Below are positions 32,594-41,481 of a stretch of 64,000 nucleotides of DNA, piece by piece. The stretch spans positions 1 to 64,000 of the forward strand of contig QQUA01000007.1 of NCBI GenBank assembly GCA_008501825.1, written 5' to 3'. The first letter of the stretch is position 1; each line of letters opens with the position of its first letter. Source of the DNA: Planctomycetota bacterium (GTDB taxonomy: Bacteria; Planctomycetota; UBA1135). Below the pieces are notes generated by a model. That model did no database searches, was not told the DNA's origin, and saw nothing but the letters and a program-made list of their open reading frames with translations. The translations under genes were made by a program, and so were the position numbers.

Positions 32594-34924
32594 ATGAGCC
32601 GCAAAAGCACTTTAGGGCAACGTCTTCCTTTGGTCGATTCCTGGGAGAAAGTCACCGGGCGCGGTCTGTTTATCGAGGACTTCCGTTTCCAAGGCATGCT
32701 GTACGCTCGCACGGTTCGTTCCGCCGAGGTGCATGCCATGGTGGAAGAGGTGAACCTGGATCGAGCCAAGCAAGTTCCAGGTTTCGTGGACGCCTTGGTC
32801 CCCGGCGACGCCGGCACCGACGTCCATTTCGGCGTTTTGCCGATCAGCGAAGATGAAACGCCTTTGAGCGCGCCGAGAGCCCTTTACCAGGGCGATATCG
32901 TGGCCATGGTTGCGTGCGAAGACGAAGTCGCCGCCCGGGAAGCGGCGCTGCAAGTGGACGTCCGCTATCGGCCGATGGATCCGGTATTGCGTCCCAAGGA
33001 TGCCTTGAAGGAAACCGACGATCCCTTGCACGAACGAACCGTCGCCGGCACCAATATTCACAAGAAAGTGGATCAGGAATTCGGCGACCCCGACGGGGCT
33101 TTCGAAGCTGCGGATTTTGAAGCCGGCGGCGAGTTTTTGTTCCACGGCGTAAACCACGGCTTCACCGAACCGATCGGTTGCGTTGCGGTTCCGGAGCCCA
33201 ACGGCCGCATGAGTTTGTACAGCGCCACCCAAGTGCCGCATTATGTGCACCGGGCCCTGGCCAAGGTTTTGGAACTGCCGATGCACATGATTCGGGTGTA
33301 CAAACCTTTGGTCGGCGGCGGATTCGGCGGCAAATCCGATCCCTTTCCTCATGAAATGGCCGCCGCTTTGTTGGCCCGCAAAACCGGCCGTCCGGTGAAA
33401 GTGATTTTCGATCGGGACGAAGTCTTTTTAAACAACCACGGTCGCCATCCAACCCAATACAAATTGAAGGTCGCCGCCGACCGGGAAGGCCGCTTGTTGG
33501 GCTTGGATGCTCACAGTTTGATCGACGGCGGCGCTTGGGCATCTTTTGGCGTGGTCACGACCTACTACAACGGCGTGCTTTGCCAAGGGCCGTATCGACT
33601 TCCCGCGTTCCGTTATTCCGGAAGACGGGTTTACACCAACAAACCGCCTTGCGGAGCCATGCGCGGCCACGGCGCCGTCAACGCCCGTTTCGCCTTGGAA
33701 ACCAGTTTGGATGTCTTGGCCGAACGCCTGCAAGTGGATCCCTTCGACTTGCGGGAAATGAATGCCTTGCCTCCGAATACCACCACGCTGAATCATCTCC
33801 GAATCACTTCGAATGGTTTCGTGGAATGCTTGCAGCGCAGCCGGGAAGCCAGCGGTTGGGATCAAAAGTTCCGCAAGATGCCTTTTGGCCGCGGAATCGG
33901 TCTGGGTTGCGGCTTTTACATCAGCGGTTCCGCTTTGCCGATCCACCGCACCCGGACGCCGCAATCGACGGTGCATTTGAAAATCGACGTCGACGGCGGC
34001 ATCACCATCCATTCCATGGCTGCCGACATCGGCCAGGGTTCGGACACGGTCTTGGCGCAAATGGTGGCGGAAACTCTTGGAGTATCCCTGGATCGTTGCC
34101 GAGTTCTGGCGAAGGACACCGATACCGCTCCCTTGGATTTGGGTTCTTACAGCAGCCGGGTGACTTACATGGCCGGCAATGCCGCTTTGCGGGCGGCGGA
34201 GCAAATCCTGGATAAATTCCAAAAGGCTTGTGCTCGCCTGACCGGTTTGCCGGCTCAAGGTTTTCAACCGACTGGGGAAGAAAGTTATCGCTACGTCAAT
34301 GATCCCTCAGTGACGGTTTCATATGACGATGCTTTACGGGAAGCGCTCGCCGACAACGGGGCTTTGATCGCCAAAGGCATCTATCGAGCGCCCAAATTAG
34401 GCGGCGCCTTTAAAGGCAGCGGCGCCGGCCTGTCGCCGACCTATTCCTATCAGGCTTTCGTAGCGGAAGTGGAAGTCGACCCGGAAACCGGCTTCATTCG
34501 CGTCGAACACGTTTGGGCTGCCGCCGACGTCGGCCGGGCTTTGAACCGAGTGGCGGTGGAAGGACAAATTGAAGGTTCGGTGCACATGGGACTGGGCCAA
34601 GCTCTCAGCGAGGAAATGAAGTTCGCCGGCGGTCAGTTGATCAACGGATCCTTTTTGGACTACAAGATTCCCTCGCCGTTGGAAACTCCGGAGATCGACG
34701 TGTTGGTAGTGGAATCCATCGACCCGGAAGGTCCTTTGGGTGCCAAGGAATGTGGCGAAGGCGCCTTGGCGCCGATCATCCCGGCGGTGGCCAATGCCGT
34801 TTACGACGCCATCGGCGTGCGCCTGAACGAAGTTCCGATGACTCCCGAAAGGGTGCTAAAGGCTTTGCAAGACAAGAAAAAAGCCGAGGCCAAAGCGGCG
34901 CGTCAAGGAGGACAGAAAGTATGA
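32594..34924 (+). CDS. Molybdenum hydroxylase large (Mo-cofactor) subunit, HcrA-like
   Basis: 776 residues from the ATG at 32594; upstream frame overlaps the small subunit and lacks similarity. Binds molybdopterin cytosine dinucleotide. Motifs: GGGFGGKSDPFPHE, PPCGAMRGHGAVN, SSRVTYMAGNAAL and GAKECGEGALAP, whose Glu is the catalytic base of the family. The CSFR active-site loop of CO dehydrogenase is absent. Its FAD partner has a 4-hydroxybenzoyl-CoA-reductase-type cluster loop, so an aromatic acyl-CoA reductase-like or related hydroxylase role is plausible (inference). Confidence 0.92.
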   Translation: MSRKSTLGQRLPLVDSWEKVTGRGLFIEDFRFQGMLYARTVRSAEVHAMVEEVNLDRAKQVPGFVDALVPGDAGTDVHFGVLPISEDETPLSAPRALYQGDIVAMVACEDEVAAREAALQVDVRYRPMDPVLRPKDALKETDDPLHERTVAGTNIHKKVDQEFGDPDGAFEAADFEAGGEFLFHGVNHGFTEPIGCVAVPEPNGRMSLYSATQVPHYVHRALAKVLELPMHMIRVYKPLVGGGFGGKSDPFPHEMAAALLARKTGRPVKVIFDRDEVFLNNHGRHPTQYKLKVAADREGRLLGLDAHSLIDGGAWASFGVVTTYYNGVLCQGPYRLPAFRYSGRRVYTNKPPCGAMRGHGAVNARFALETSLDVLAERLQVDPFDLREMNALPPNTTTLNHLRITSNGFVECLQRSREASGWDQKFRKMPFGRGIGLGCGFYISGSALPIHRTRTPQSTVHLKIDVDGGITIHSMAADIGQGSDTVLAQMVAETLGVSLDRCRVLAKDTDTAPLDLGSYSSRVTYMAGNAALRAAEQILDKFQKACARLTGLPAQGFQPTGEESYRYVNDPSVTVSYDDALREALADNGALIAKGIYRAPKLGGAFKGSGAGLSPTYSYQAFVAEVEVDPETGFIRVEHVWAAADVGRALNRVAVEGQIEGSVHMGLGQALSEEMKFAGGQLINGSFLDYKIPSPLETPEIDVLVVESIDPEGPLGAKECGEGALAPIIPAVANAVYDAIGVRLNEVPMTPERVLKALQDKKKAEAKAARQGGQKV

Positions 34925-35925
34925 GGCTTCCCGATTTCCAACTGCATAAACCGGCCAACTTGGCCCAAGCTTCAAGTTTGCTGCAAAACTTGGAGGAAGG
35001 CGAGTTTGATTGGCTCGGAGGCGGAACCGATTTGTTGTGCAATTACAAATGGCGGATTCAAAACCGGGATCACGTCATTTCGACTCGTGGCATCGCCGAG
35101 TTGTTGGATTCCCAACCCGGTTCCCTGGCTGCCGGTCGCACCTTGTGGGAGATCGAACAAGATCCGGTTTTGGCCGAGCGCTATCCGGCTCTGGTGGCGG
35201 CTGTGAGCAGGATCGCCACCCCGGTCATTCGTCGCAGCGCCACTTTAGGCGGCAACTTGTTGTTGGACACCCGTTGCTGGCATTTGAATCAAACCGTGGA
35301 GTGGCGCCGGGCTCACGGTTCCTGTTTGAAAGCGGAAGCCGAAATCTGTCGAGTCATGCCCGATCCAGGCGACGTGTGCGTGGCGACCTATAGCGGGGAC
35401 TTGGCTCCAGTTCTGCTGGTCTACGGCGCTGAAGTTGAATTGGCTCGTCCTGAGGCCGACGGTTCTTGGCAGAGTCGAAAAATTTCCTTGGCAGAGTTCT
35501 ACCAGGAGGACGGCATCCGCCGTTTCCGGGACAAAGGGGCTCGGGAAATCCTGCTTCGGGTTCACCTTCCCCAAGAAGCTTCGGCCTGGACCGTGAACTA
35601 TCAGAAGTTGCGCTTGCGGGAAGCCTTTGATTTTCCCGAAGGGGGAGTCGCCGCCGGAGTCCGTTGGCAAGCCGGGCGGGCCGCCGAAATCCGCTTGGCC
35701 ACCACGGCCTATGCTTCGATTCCGGAATTGCATCCCGAGCTTTGCCAGGGTTTCGCCGGCGGAACCTTGGAGGAAAGCGACCGCCAAGCTCTGGGGGAAG
35801 CCTTGATGGCCAAGGTGCGACCGATGAAGAACACCGCCATGTCGCCGGCCTATCGAAAGAAGATGGCCGCGGTCCTGTGTCGTCGAGCCTTGCTGGCTTG
35901 CGTGGAAGCCGCTCCTCAACCTTGA
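34921..35925 (+). CDS. Molybdenum hydroxylase FAD subunit with extra [4Fe-4S] loop, HcrB-like
   Basis: 334 residues. The ATG overlaps the large-subunit stop as ATGA. The FAD-binding region includes WLGGGTDLL near 31 and RRSATLGGNLLLDTRC. Cysteines 119, 135, 143 and 153 sit in an insertion after that block (spacing 16, 8, 10). Known: the beta subunit of 4-hydroxybenzoyl-CoA reductase carries a four-Cys loop binding an additional [4Fe-4S] cluster at the equivalent place with very similar spacing, and most xanthine-oxidase relatives lack it. The C-terminal CO-dehydrogenase flavoprotein domain (YQKLRLREAFDFPEGGVAAGV) is intact. Confidence 0.92.
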   Translation: MRLPDFQLHKPANLAQASSLLQNLEEGEFDWLGGGTDLLCNYKWRIQNRDHVISTRGIAELLDSQPGSLAAGRTLWEIEQDPVLAERYPALVAAVSRIATPVIRRSATLGGNLLLDTRCWHLNQTVEWRRAHGSCLKAEAEICRVMPDPGDVCVATYSGDLAPVLLVYGAEVELARPEADGSWQSRKISLAEFYQEDGIRRFRDKGAREILLRVHLPQEASAWTVNYQKLRLREAFDFPEGGVAAGVRWQAGRAAEIRLATTAYASIPELHPELCQGFAGGTLEESDRQALGEALMAKVRPMKNTAMSPAYRKKMAAVLCRRALLACVEAAPQP

Positions 35926-35960
35926 AGCTGCTTAAAACTGCTTAAATCCGGAAGTCGGTC

Positions 35961-38147
35961 GTGAATCGCAATCTACTCGCCCTGTTGGTGCTGATTCTGG
36001 CTGGAGCCTTGGTGGTCATTTTGGGGCCGGATCGAACCGGAGATGTCCCTCCCGATCCCGCCCAGCAAGGCCAAGGCGATGCCGAAACCCCGGCGGCCGC
36101 CGCAGCCAAGCCGCAGCCCGATCAGGAAGGCGAGGCTCCACCGGCATTCTTTGGAGGGACGAATTCCGGCGGACGGTTGAACTTCGGGCAGGGAGATTCT
36201 TCGGCGGAGGGCGGCGACGGAGTGCTGGAGGTTCAAGTCTGGGATTCAGAGCGCCAGCCGATTCCAGGAGCCCTGGTCGCTGCTTTTCCGAAGCAGCCGT
36301 TCGACGAGTTGGGAGTGGAAGCGAAGCGGGTGCGGCAGGAAGGACGGCCCTGCGATCGCCAGGGGCGTAGGCGGCTACAAAACCTCAACCCAGGTTTGAG
36401 TTATCGAGTGGCGGCCATCGCTCCGGGATATGCCGTGAAACGAAGTCCGGCCGTACCGGTGGGGGGCAAGGTTGAATTGACCTTGGTGCCGTCGGTGACG
36501 ATTCGGGGCGAAGTGCGCTTGGCCAACGGCGATCCGGTTCCCGAAGCCGCGGTGTTGCTTTCCGCTCAAGACATGAGTCTTGACGGCTTGCCGCCGGTAG
36601 CTCGAAGCGATTCCAAAGGTGGCTTCCAATTGGAAGCTCCCGGAGCCGGGAATTATCACCTCCGAGTTCGCTCCGCTTTCGGGTCCGATCAATGGTTGAA
36701 AGACCTAGCGGTCTTCAAGGATATGGAGCCGGTTCAGATCATCGTGGAAGGGGAAGCCGCCTTAGTGGTGGCTTTGTTGAACGAGCAGGCCCAACCCTTG
36801 ATTGGCCACAGGGTGCAGTTGGCCAGCACCGGTCGAGGAGATGGAGCCCTAGGGGCGCGCACCGGCCTGAGCGATGATCAGGGAGAGGTGACCTTTTACT
36901 CCTTGCAGCAAGGGATGTATGAATTGAAAGTGGAGGTTCCCGGATTCGCTCCTTTAAGGGAGCGTTGGATCTATCGCGGCGAAGCCGAACGCTTGGAAAG
37001 GGTTTTGCGTCAGCCGGGAACTTTGGAAGTTCAAGTGGTAGATGCCGGTGGCAACGTCGTTCCCGACTTTCCGGTTTTTCTGCACGCCCGGGACCGGCAA
37101 GTGCGGTTCGGGTTACCGAGAAACCAGCGGCAGCGAGCCACCGACGAAGAAGGCCAGTGCCGTTGGACTGACTTGCCGCCGGGAGATTATTTGGTCACCG
37201 CCGGAAATCCGGCCGGAGATCAAGACGGCATCCAATTGGAAGAAGCTTTGCAAAGCCGGGAAAACGTCGGATCGGGCACAGTTTGGGCTGCGGTGAGTGC
37301 CGGCACCGAAAACCGAACCCAAATGGTATTGGAAGGTTTTTTGGTGCAGCGTCTTTGGGTGCGGCAAAACGGCGATCCAGTCGCCGGTGCCACGGTCGCG
37401 GTCACCTTGTTCCGCAAAGTGGATTTAGGCAAGCAAATGTATTTCTCCATGCGGCAAAGCAACGAGCAAGGGGAAGTCCGCTTGCCTCCTTTAAAACCCG
37501 GGAATTACACGGTCCTGGTACGGGCCAGCGATTGGGCTCTTCCCCATCATTCCACCATCGAAGTCAGCGCAAATGGAGAAGCCGCAGTGGTGGATTTGCC
37601 TTCCGGCTTCCTTTACGGCCAAGCACTCCACGGCGGCCAGGCGGTGGCCGGAGCTTCGGTAAAACTGGTCGACGCCGACGGCCGCCCGCTGATGGATGCC
37701 TTTCAAATGGGCGGGCGATTTCAGGGCGTAACCACCATGGAGGACGGCAATTGGGTGGTGGAATCGGTGCCCGCCGGGGAATACCTGGTCATTATCGAAG
37801 CGGAAGACCTCTATCCTTGGAAATCCCCGCCTCTGCAACACGATGGCGTGCAAGGGTTTCCGGTAGGGGTGACGGAGATGGTGGCGGCGGCCTCCCTGGA
37901 GGGATTGGTGAAAAACTTGCCGAGCCAAGACAATGGCGCCGCCTTTCAATTGTTGCCTTTGCACTTGGTTGATTTGGCCGGCAACCGAATGGCCACCACC
38001 ATTCTCGATCCCCAAGGGCGTTTTCAATTTCCCCAACTCACTCCCGGGGATTTTCGGCTTATGCTGGAAGTCGGCGGCTCCGAACACCAATCCCCACCGG
38101 TTCGGATCCAAGCCGGCGATAATTTCTTCGAATTTCCCCTTCCCTGA
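35961..38147 (+). CDS. Exported carboxypeptidase-regulatory-like repeat protein
   Basis: 728 residues, GTG start. An N-terminal anchor (LLALLVLILAGALVVILG) is followed by a Pro/Ala/Gln-rich linker. At least six beta-sandwich units of the carboxypeptidase regulatory type then recur: LEVQVWDSERQPIPGALVAAFP, IRGEVRLANGDPVPEAAVLLSA, LEVQVVDAGGNVVPDFPVFL, LWVRQNGDPVAGATVAVTL. Proteins like this are abundant in Planctomycetota and have no proven enzyme activity. It probably sits on the outer side of a membrane. Starts 35 bp after the molybdenum hydroxylase operon on the same strand. Confidence 0.85.
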   Translation: MNRNLLALLVLILAGALVVILGPDRTGDVPPDPAQQGQGDAETPAAAAAKPQPDQEGEAPPAFFGGTNSGGRLNFGQGDSSAEGGDGVLEVQVWDSERQPIPGALVAAFPKQPFDELGVEAKRVRQEGRPCDRQGRRRLQNLNPGLSYRVAAIAPGYAVKRSPAVPVGGKVELTLVPSVTIRGEVRLANGDPVPEAAVLLSAQDMSLDGLPPVARSDSKGGFQLEAPGAGNYHLRVRSAFGSDQWLKDLAVFKDMEPVQIIVEGEAALVVALLNEQAQPLIGHRVQLASTGRGDGALGARTGLSDDQGEVTFYSLQQGMYELKVEVPGFAPLRERWIYRGEAERLERVLRQPGTLEVQVVDAGGNVVPDFPVFLHARDRQVRFGLPRNQRQRATDEEGQCRWTDLPPGDYLVTAGNPAGDQDGIQLEEALQSRENVGSGTVWAAVSAGTENRTQMVLEGFLVQRLWVRQNGDPVAGATVAVTLFRKVDLGKQMYFSMRQSNEQGEVRLPPLKPGNYTVLVRASDWALPHHSTIEVSANGEAAVVDLPSGFLYGQALHGGQAVAGASVKLVDADGRPLMDAFQMGGRFQGVTTMEDGNWVVESVPAGEYLVIIEAEDLYPWKSPPLQHDGVQGFPVGVTEMVAAASLEGLVKNLPSQDNGAAFQLLPLHLVDLAGNRMATTILDPQGRFQFPQLTPGDFRLMLEVGGSEHQSPPVRIQAGDNFFEFPLP

Positions 38148-38179
38148 AACTCTTCGGGGATTGCCCCTAGGAATTCACC

Positions 38180-39652
38180 ATGCGATGCCTCGCCCTCACC
38201 CTCTGGCTGATGGCGGGATGGGTTACCATCCTGCCGGCTCAAACTCTATTGCAAGAAGATTTTGAAGCCGGCCTGGTGCCTCCGGCCAATTGGTCGGAAA
38301 TCAGTATGCCCGGTTCCCTGGTTTCTTGGGGTTTGGCCACCGTGAGCACCACCGGTTTCGGCAACGGAACCTATGCCGGTTTTCACGACGACGGCGTGGC
38401 TGGTTTCTTTAACGAGAACTACCTCATCACTCCGGCTTTGGACGCCAGTGGCGTCACCGATCTTTGGCTGCATTACACCCAATACACCCGTTTCGCCGCC
38501 GACCGCCTGCTTCACGCCATTGCCGTCAGTACTTCCGATCCAACCAATCCAGCCAATTTCGTTGAAGTCTATCGAGATGAATCGCCTGGGGATCGGCTCA
38601 GTCAGGTGCACGTCAATCTTTGCGCCTATGCCGGCGAACCGGTTCTTTATCTGGCTTTTCACTATCAGGGCGATTTCGACAGCGAGTGGTACATCGACGA
38701 TGTGATTGTGGACGATCAACCGCCTCCAAGGCAACGTCCCTTTCCCCAGCTTCCCGGCCAATTTCAACCTTTGGATCCGATCAGCGGTTGGAGCACCGAC
38801 TTTGAAGTTTTCTTCGGAACTCTTCCGGCCTTCATGAAGGCCAATGAGTTGGATGCCGAGACCGGCCTTGCCGATCCGGAGGCGTGGTGCAACATCGGGC
38901 AACGAGCCCTGCCGCAAAATCCGTTCAGCGGCAACTTCGCCTTGGAAATGGCTTTGGCTCCTGGATCCACCAACTACCACGACGTCCTGAATGGTTTGGT
39001 CATCGGCTTGGACGCCACCGGCTTGCTGCCACCGCTGACTTTGGATTTCATGGCTTACAACGCCGGGGAAGAAACCGATACCTGGGACGGAGTTTTCGTC
39101 AGTACCGACGGCATCCTATGGGATCGGGTTTACGGTCCCTGGAGCAGTTTGCCGCGGGATCAATGGACCGCCGTGAACGGGGTCGATCTCAGCGCCAGCT
39201 CGGTGGATTTGCAAGGCCGGTTCTTTTTGCTGTTCGCGGAAGAAGACAACTATCCCTACAACCAATTGGACGGTTTAGGGGTGGACGACATCGTCGTGCA
39301 TACTTCCGGCGGGACCACCACTGACATCCACTTGCGGGTGGATCAACTGATCCACGGACTAACGGCCCGAATCACGGTCAACAATACCCAAAACGGGGAT
39401 CTGGTTTTCATTGGCTATTCCTTTACTGGCCAAGGTCCCTCCAGTTGGGATTTCGGCGTCTGTGCCCCGGTGCAATTGGCTTTGGATGCCGGTTCGCCCT
39501 ACATGGGTCCCTTTCCGGTTTCCGGTCAACGCATGATTCGTCCTTTGGACGTCCCGGCCAATCTTTGCGGGATCACGGTATATGCTCAGGCGGTTGCAGT
39601 CAGGCCGGGGGATTGTCGAGTCAGCAATGCCTTGACCGCCGTCATTCAATAA
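38180..39652 (+). CDS. Secreted choice-of-anchor J-like protein with common C-terminal module
   Basis: 490 residues. Signal peptide to about residue 20 (ILPAQ). Residues ~22-175 resemble choice-of-anchor J/MAM-type beta domains (LLQEDFEAGLVPPANWSEI, FFNENYLITPALDAS, SEWYIDDVIVDDQ). A second such half follows (~200-385, ending DGLGVDDIVVHTS). The last ~100 residues (ARITVNNTQNGDLVFIGYSFTGQGPS... VSNALTAVIQ) match the C-terminal module of the 58784-59833 protein and, loosely, of the 56019-58787 protein. Possibly a sorting or adhesion element. Confidence 0.82.
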   Translation: MRCLALTLWLMAGWVTILPAQTLLQEDFEAGLVPPANWSEISMPGSLVSWGLATVSTTGFGNGTYAGFHDDGVAGFFNENYLITPALDASGVTDLWLHYTQYTRFAADRLLHAIAVSTSDPTNPANFVEVYRDESPGDRLSQVHVNLCAYAGEPVLYLAFHYQGDFDSEWYIDDVIVDDQPPPRQRPFPQLPGQFQPLDPISGWSTDFEVFFGTLPAFMKANELDAETGLADPEAWCNIGQRALPQNPFSGNFALEMALAPGSTNYHDVLNGLVIGLDATGLLPPLTLDFMAYNAGEETDTWDGVFVSTDGILWDRVYGPWSSLPRDQWTAVNGVDLSASSVDLQGRFFLLFAEEDNYPYNQLDGLGVDDIVVHTSGGTTTDIHLRVDQLIHGLTARITVNNTQNGDLVFIGYSFTGQGPSSWDFGVCAPVQLALDAGSPYMGPFPVSGQRMIRPLDVPANLCGITVYAQAVAVRPGDCRVSNALTAVIQ

Positions 39653-39670
39653 AGGCTGATCTGCCAGGCT

Positions 39671-40318
39671 TTAATCGGCATCGTCGGAAGCCGGATCCAA
39701 CAGCGATTCCAACCATTGCTTGTTGGCTTCGGTGTCCACGTCCAGAAACGGTCCGGGATCGGCGGTGTATTTCACGTCCAACAACTTATCTCGATGGCGG
39801 TGGAGCAAATCTCGCAGGCTTTGATCCGGAGCATAGCCGGCCAATTCGGGAAAGAAATCCGCTCCGATCAACAACGGGTGTCCGCCCCGGCCGGCTGCCG
39901 TGACCGGCCTGGCCAAAAAGGAACTCGGACGCTTTTGTTTGTTCCAAGCCCGCAACAAAGCGGTGACCGCATCCGGTAGCAAAAGAGGGACGTCGCAAGG
40001 GTGCACCAGCAATCCTTGAGGCGGTTGCAAGGCGATCTCTTGCAGGGCTCGTTGCAAGGTTCCGGTTCGGCCGGATTCGGGTTCAGGGTTCAGCAGCCGT
40101 TGTCCGCCGGGGTGGCCGAAACCTTCGATGGCCTGCTCCGAGGTCGGACTGAGGACGACGAACACTTTGCGGGCGCCTCCCCGTTCCAGGGCATGAACCA
40201 GCTTGGGCAGAATCCATTGATCTTTCAGGCGTAAAGCCGCTTTGGGATAACCCAGCCGGCGGCCAAAGCCGGCGGCCAGGACCACGGCGTCCACCGGAAG
40301 ATGCTCTATTGCAGACAT
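39671..40318 (-). CDS. MobA/MocA-like nucleotidyltransferase
   Basis: 215 residues. An N-terminal nucleotide-binding signature, VVLAAGFGRRLGYPKAAL, is followed by VHPCDVPLLLPDAV with the catalytic/metal Asp, GHPLLIG, and a C-terminal DVDTEAN typical of MobA/MocA. Known: MocA adds CMP to molybdopterin for xanthine-oxidase-family enzymes, and MobA adds GMP. The hydroxylase operon nearby favours a MocA role (inference). Its start lies 13 bp inside the end of the NifS-like gene, so it is the last gene of a MoeB-NifS-MocA operon. Confidence 0.85.
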   Translation of the reverse strand: MSAIEHLPVDAVVLAAGFGRRLGYPKAALRLKDQWILPKLVHALERGGARKVFVVLSPTSEQAIEGFGHPGGQRLLNPEPESGRTGTLQRALQEIALQPPQGLLVHPCDVPLLLPDAVTALLRAWNKQKRPSSFLARPVTAAGRGGHPLLIGADFFPELAGYAPDQSLRDLLHRHRDKLLDVKYTADPGPFLDVDTEANKQWLESLLDPASDDAD

Positions 40319-41457
40319 GCAAGGGCCTCGGTCAAGGCATCTTTCACCCGCTTGAATTCAGATTCCGGGGCGTGGAGATCGGGGCTAAGGCGGAGCATGG
40401 ATTGCCCGTCGGAAAGAGCGCCGGCCGCCAACGAGGCACACATGACGCCCGAGCGAACCTGAATCCCCTGCTGTTCCAGGAAACCGGCCAGGATTTCACT
40501 CGGTACGGCTTTGGCCCGAAAACTCAGGATCCCGAGTCGTTGCGACCAGGGGGCCGCTTGCGGAGGGTAGACTTCGAGTCCCGGATGGGCACGCAAGGAA
40601 TTTTCCAATGCCTCCATGCGTAGTCTTAAGCCGTCCAAGTTGGGAGGATGGGCTTGCAAATATTCCAAGGCCGCGCCGAGGCCGTAAATGCCGGGATAAT
40701 TGCGGGTGCCGGCTTCCAGGTGAATCGGCCACTTGGCCGGCATGTCCATGGACATGCCTTGAATTCCGGTGCCGCCTCGAACGATGGGTTCGGGGTTCAA
40801 ATCTTGGGCTACGAACAACAAGCCGGTTCCGCGAGGTCCATGCAAACCCTTGTGCCCGGCGACGGCGGCGGCGGAAACTTGCCAGGCATCCAGATCCACC
40901 GGGACGTAACCCCCGCCCTGCGCCATATCCAAAATGACTCGGGCTCCGTGTTCACGGGCCAAAGCGCAAGCTTCCGCCACCGGTTGAATGGTGCCCAATA
41001 CGTTGGAGCACAAACCCAGGATCAGCCACTGGCATGGCTTTTTGCGCAGGGCGTCCTGAAGTTGTTGCAGGTCCAAGAAACCTTGCGGGCTAAACCCGAC
41101 CCAATCCAAGTCCAAGGCCCTCGACTTTTGCAAGGCGTGCAAGGGGCGCAGGACGGCGTTGTGTTCCAACCGGGTGCCGAGGACCCGATCGCCCGGCTGC
41201 AGGCAACCACTGAGGGCTTGGTTCAAAGCGAAAGTGGCGCCGGGAGTAAAAATCACCCGCTCCGGAGGACGAAAACCGAACAGCTCGGCGGCTCGAATTC
41301 GAATCGACCAAAGCCGTTCGTCGGCACTTTGACTGGCGCTGGAGCGGCCGCTCGAAGGACCACCCAAACCTTCCAACATGGCCTCGGCGACGCCGGGGAA
41401 AGGAGCCCCGCAGGTTGCGGCGGTATTCCAGTTCAGGAGGGAGGAGGAGGGCTCCAC
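40306..41457 (-). CDS. Class V aminotransferase, cysteine desulfurase-like
   Basis: 383 residues. PLP-enzyme features: NWNTAATCGAPFPGV at the start, TPGATFALNQAL, RLEHNAVLRPLHAL, ILDMAQGGGYVPVDL (Asp contacting PLP), AGHKGLHGPRGTGLLF (Schiff-base Lys), and a late RSGVMCASLA segment with the sulfur-carrying Cys position of NifS/SufS enzymes. Likely supplies sulfur for molybdopterin or for the terminal sulfido ligand of the Mo hydroxylase (inference from neighbours MoeB and MocA). 24 bp downstream of the MoeB/ThiF gene. Confidence 0.88.
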   Translation of the reverse strand: MEPSSSLLNWNTAATCGAPFPGVAEAMLEGLGGPSSGRSSASQSADERLWSIRIRAAELFGFRPPERVIFTPGATFALNQALSGCLQPGDRVLGTRLEHNAVLRPLHALQKSRALDLDWVGFSPQGFLDLQQLQDALRKKPCQWLILGLCSNVLGTIQPVAEACALAREHGARVILDMAQGGGYVPVDLDAWQVSAAAVAGHKGLHGPRGTGLLFVAQDLNPEPIVRGGTGIQGMSMDMPAKWPIHLEAGTRNYPGIYGLGAALEYLQAHPPNLDGLRLRMEALENSLRAHPGLEVYPPQAAPWSQRLGILSFRAKAVPSEILAGFLEQQGIQVRSGVMCASLAAGALSDGQSMLRLSPDLHAPESEFKRVKDALTEALACLQ

Positions 41458-41481
41458 ACCTTCAGGATATTTTCCTCTGGC

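Noticed and set aside
32594..34924. Large Mo subunit as aerobic CO dehydrogenase (CoxL)
   Set aside because: The characteristic CSFR active-site loop is absent; the corresponding region reads PPCGAMRGHG, and the FAD subunit has the HcrB-type Cys loop.
35931..35948. Direct repeat of CTGCTTAAA before the carboxypeptidase-regulatory-like gene
   Set aside because: Two copies of 9 bp can arise by chance and there is no third. Not enough to call an operator.
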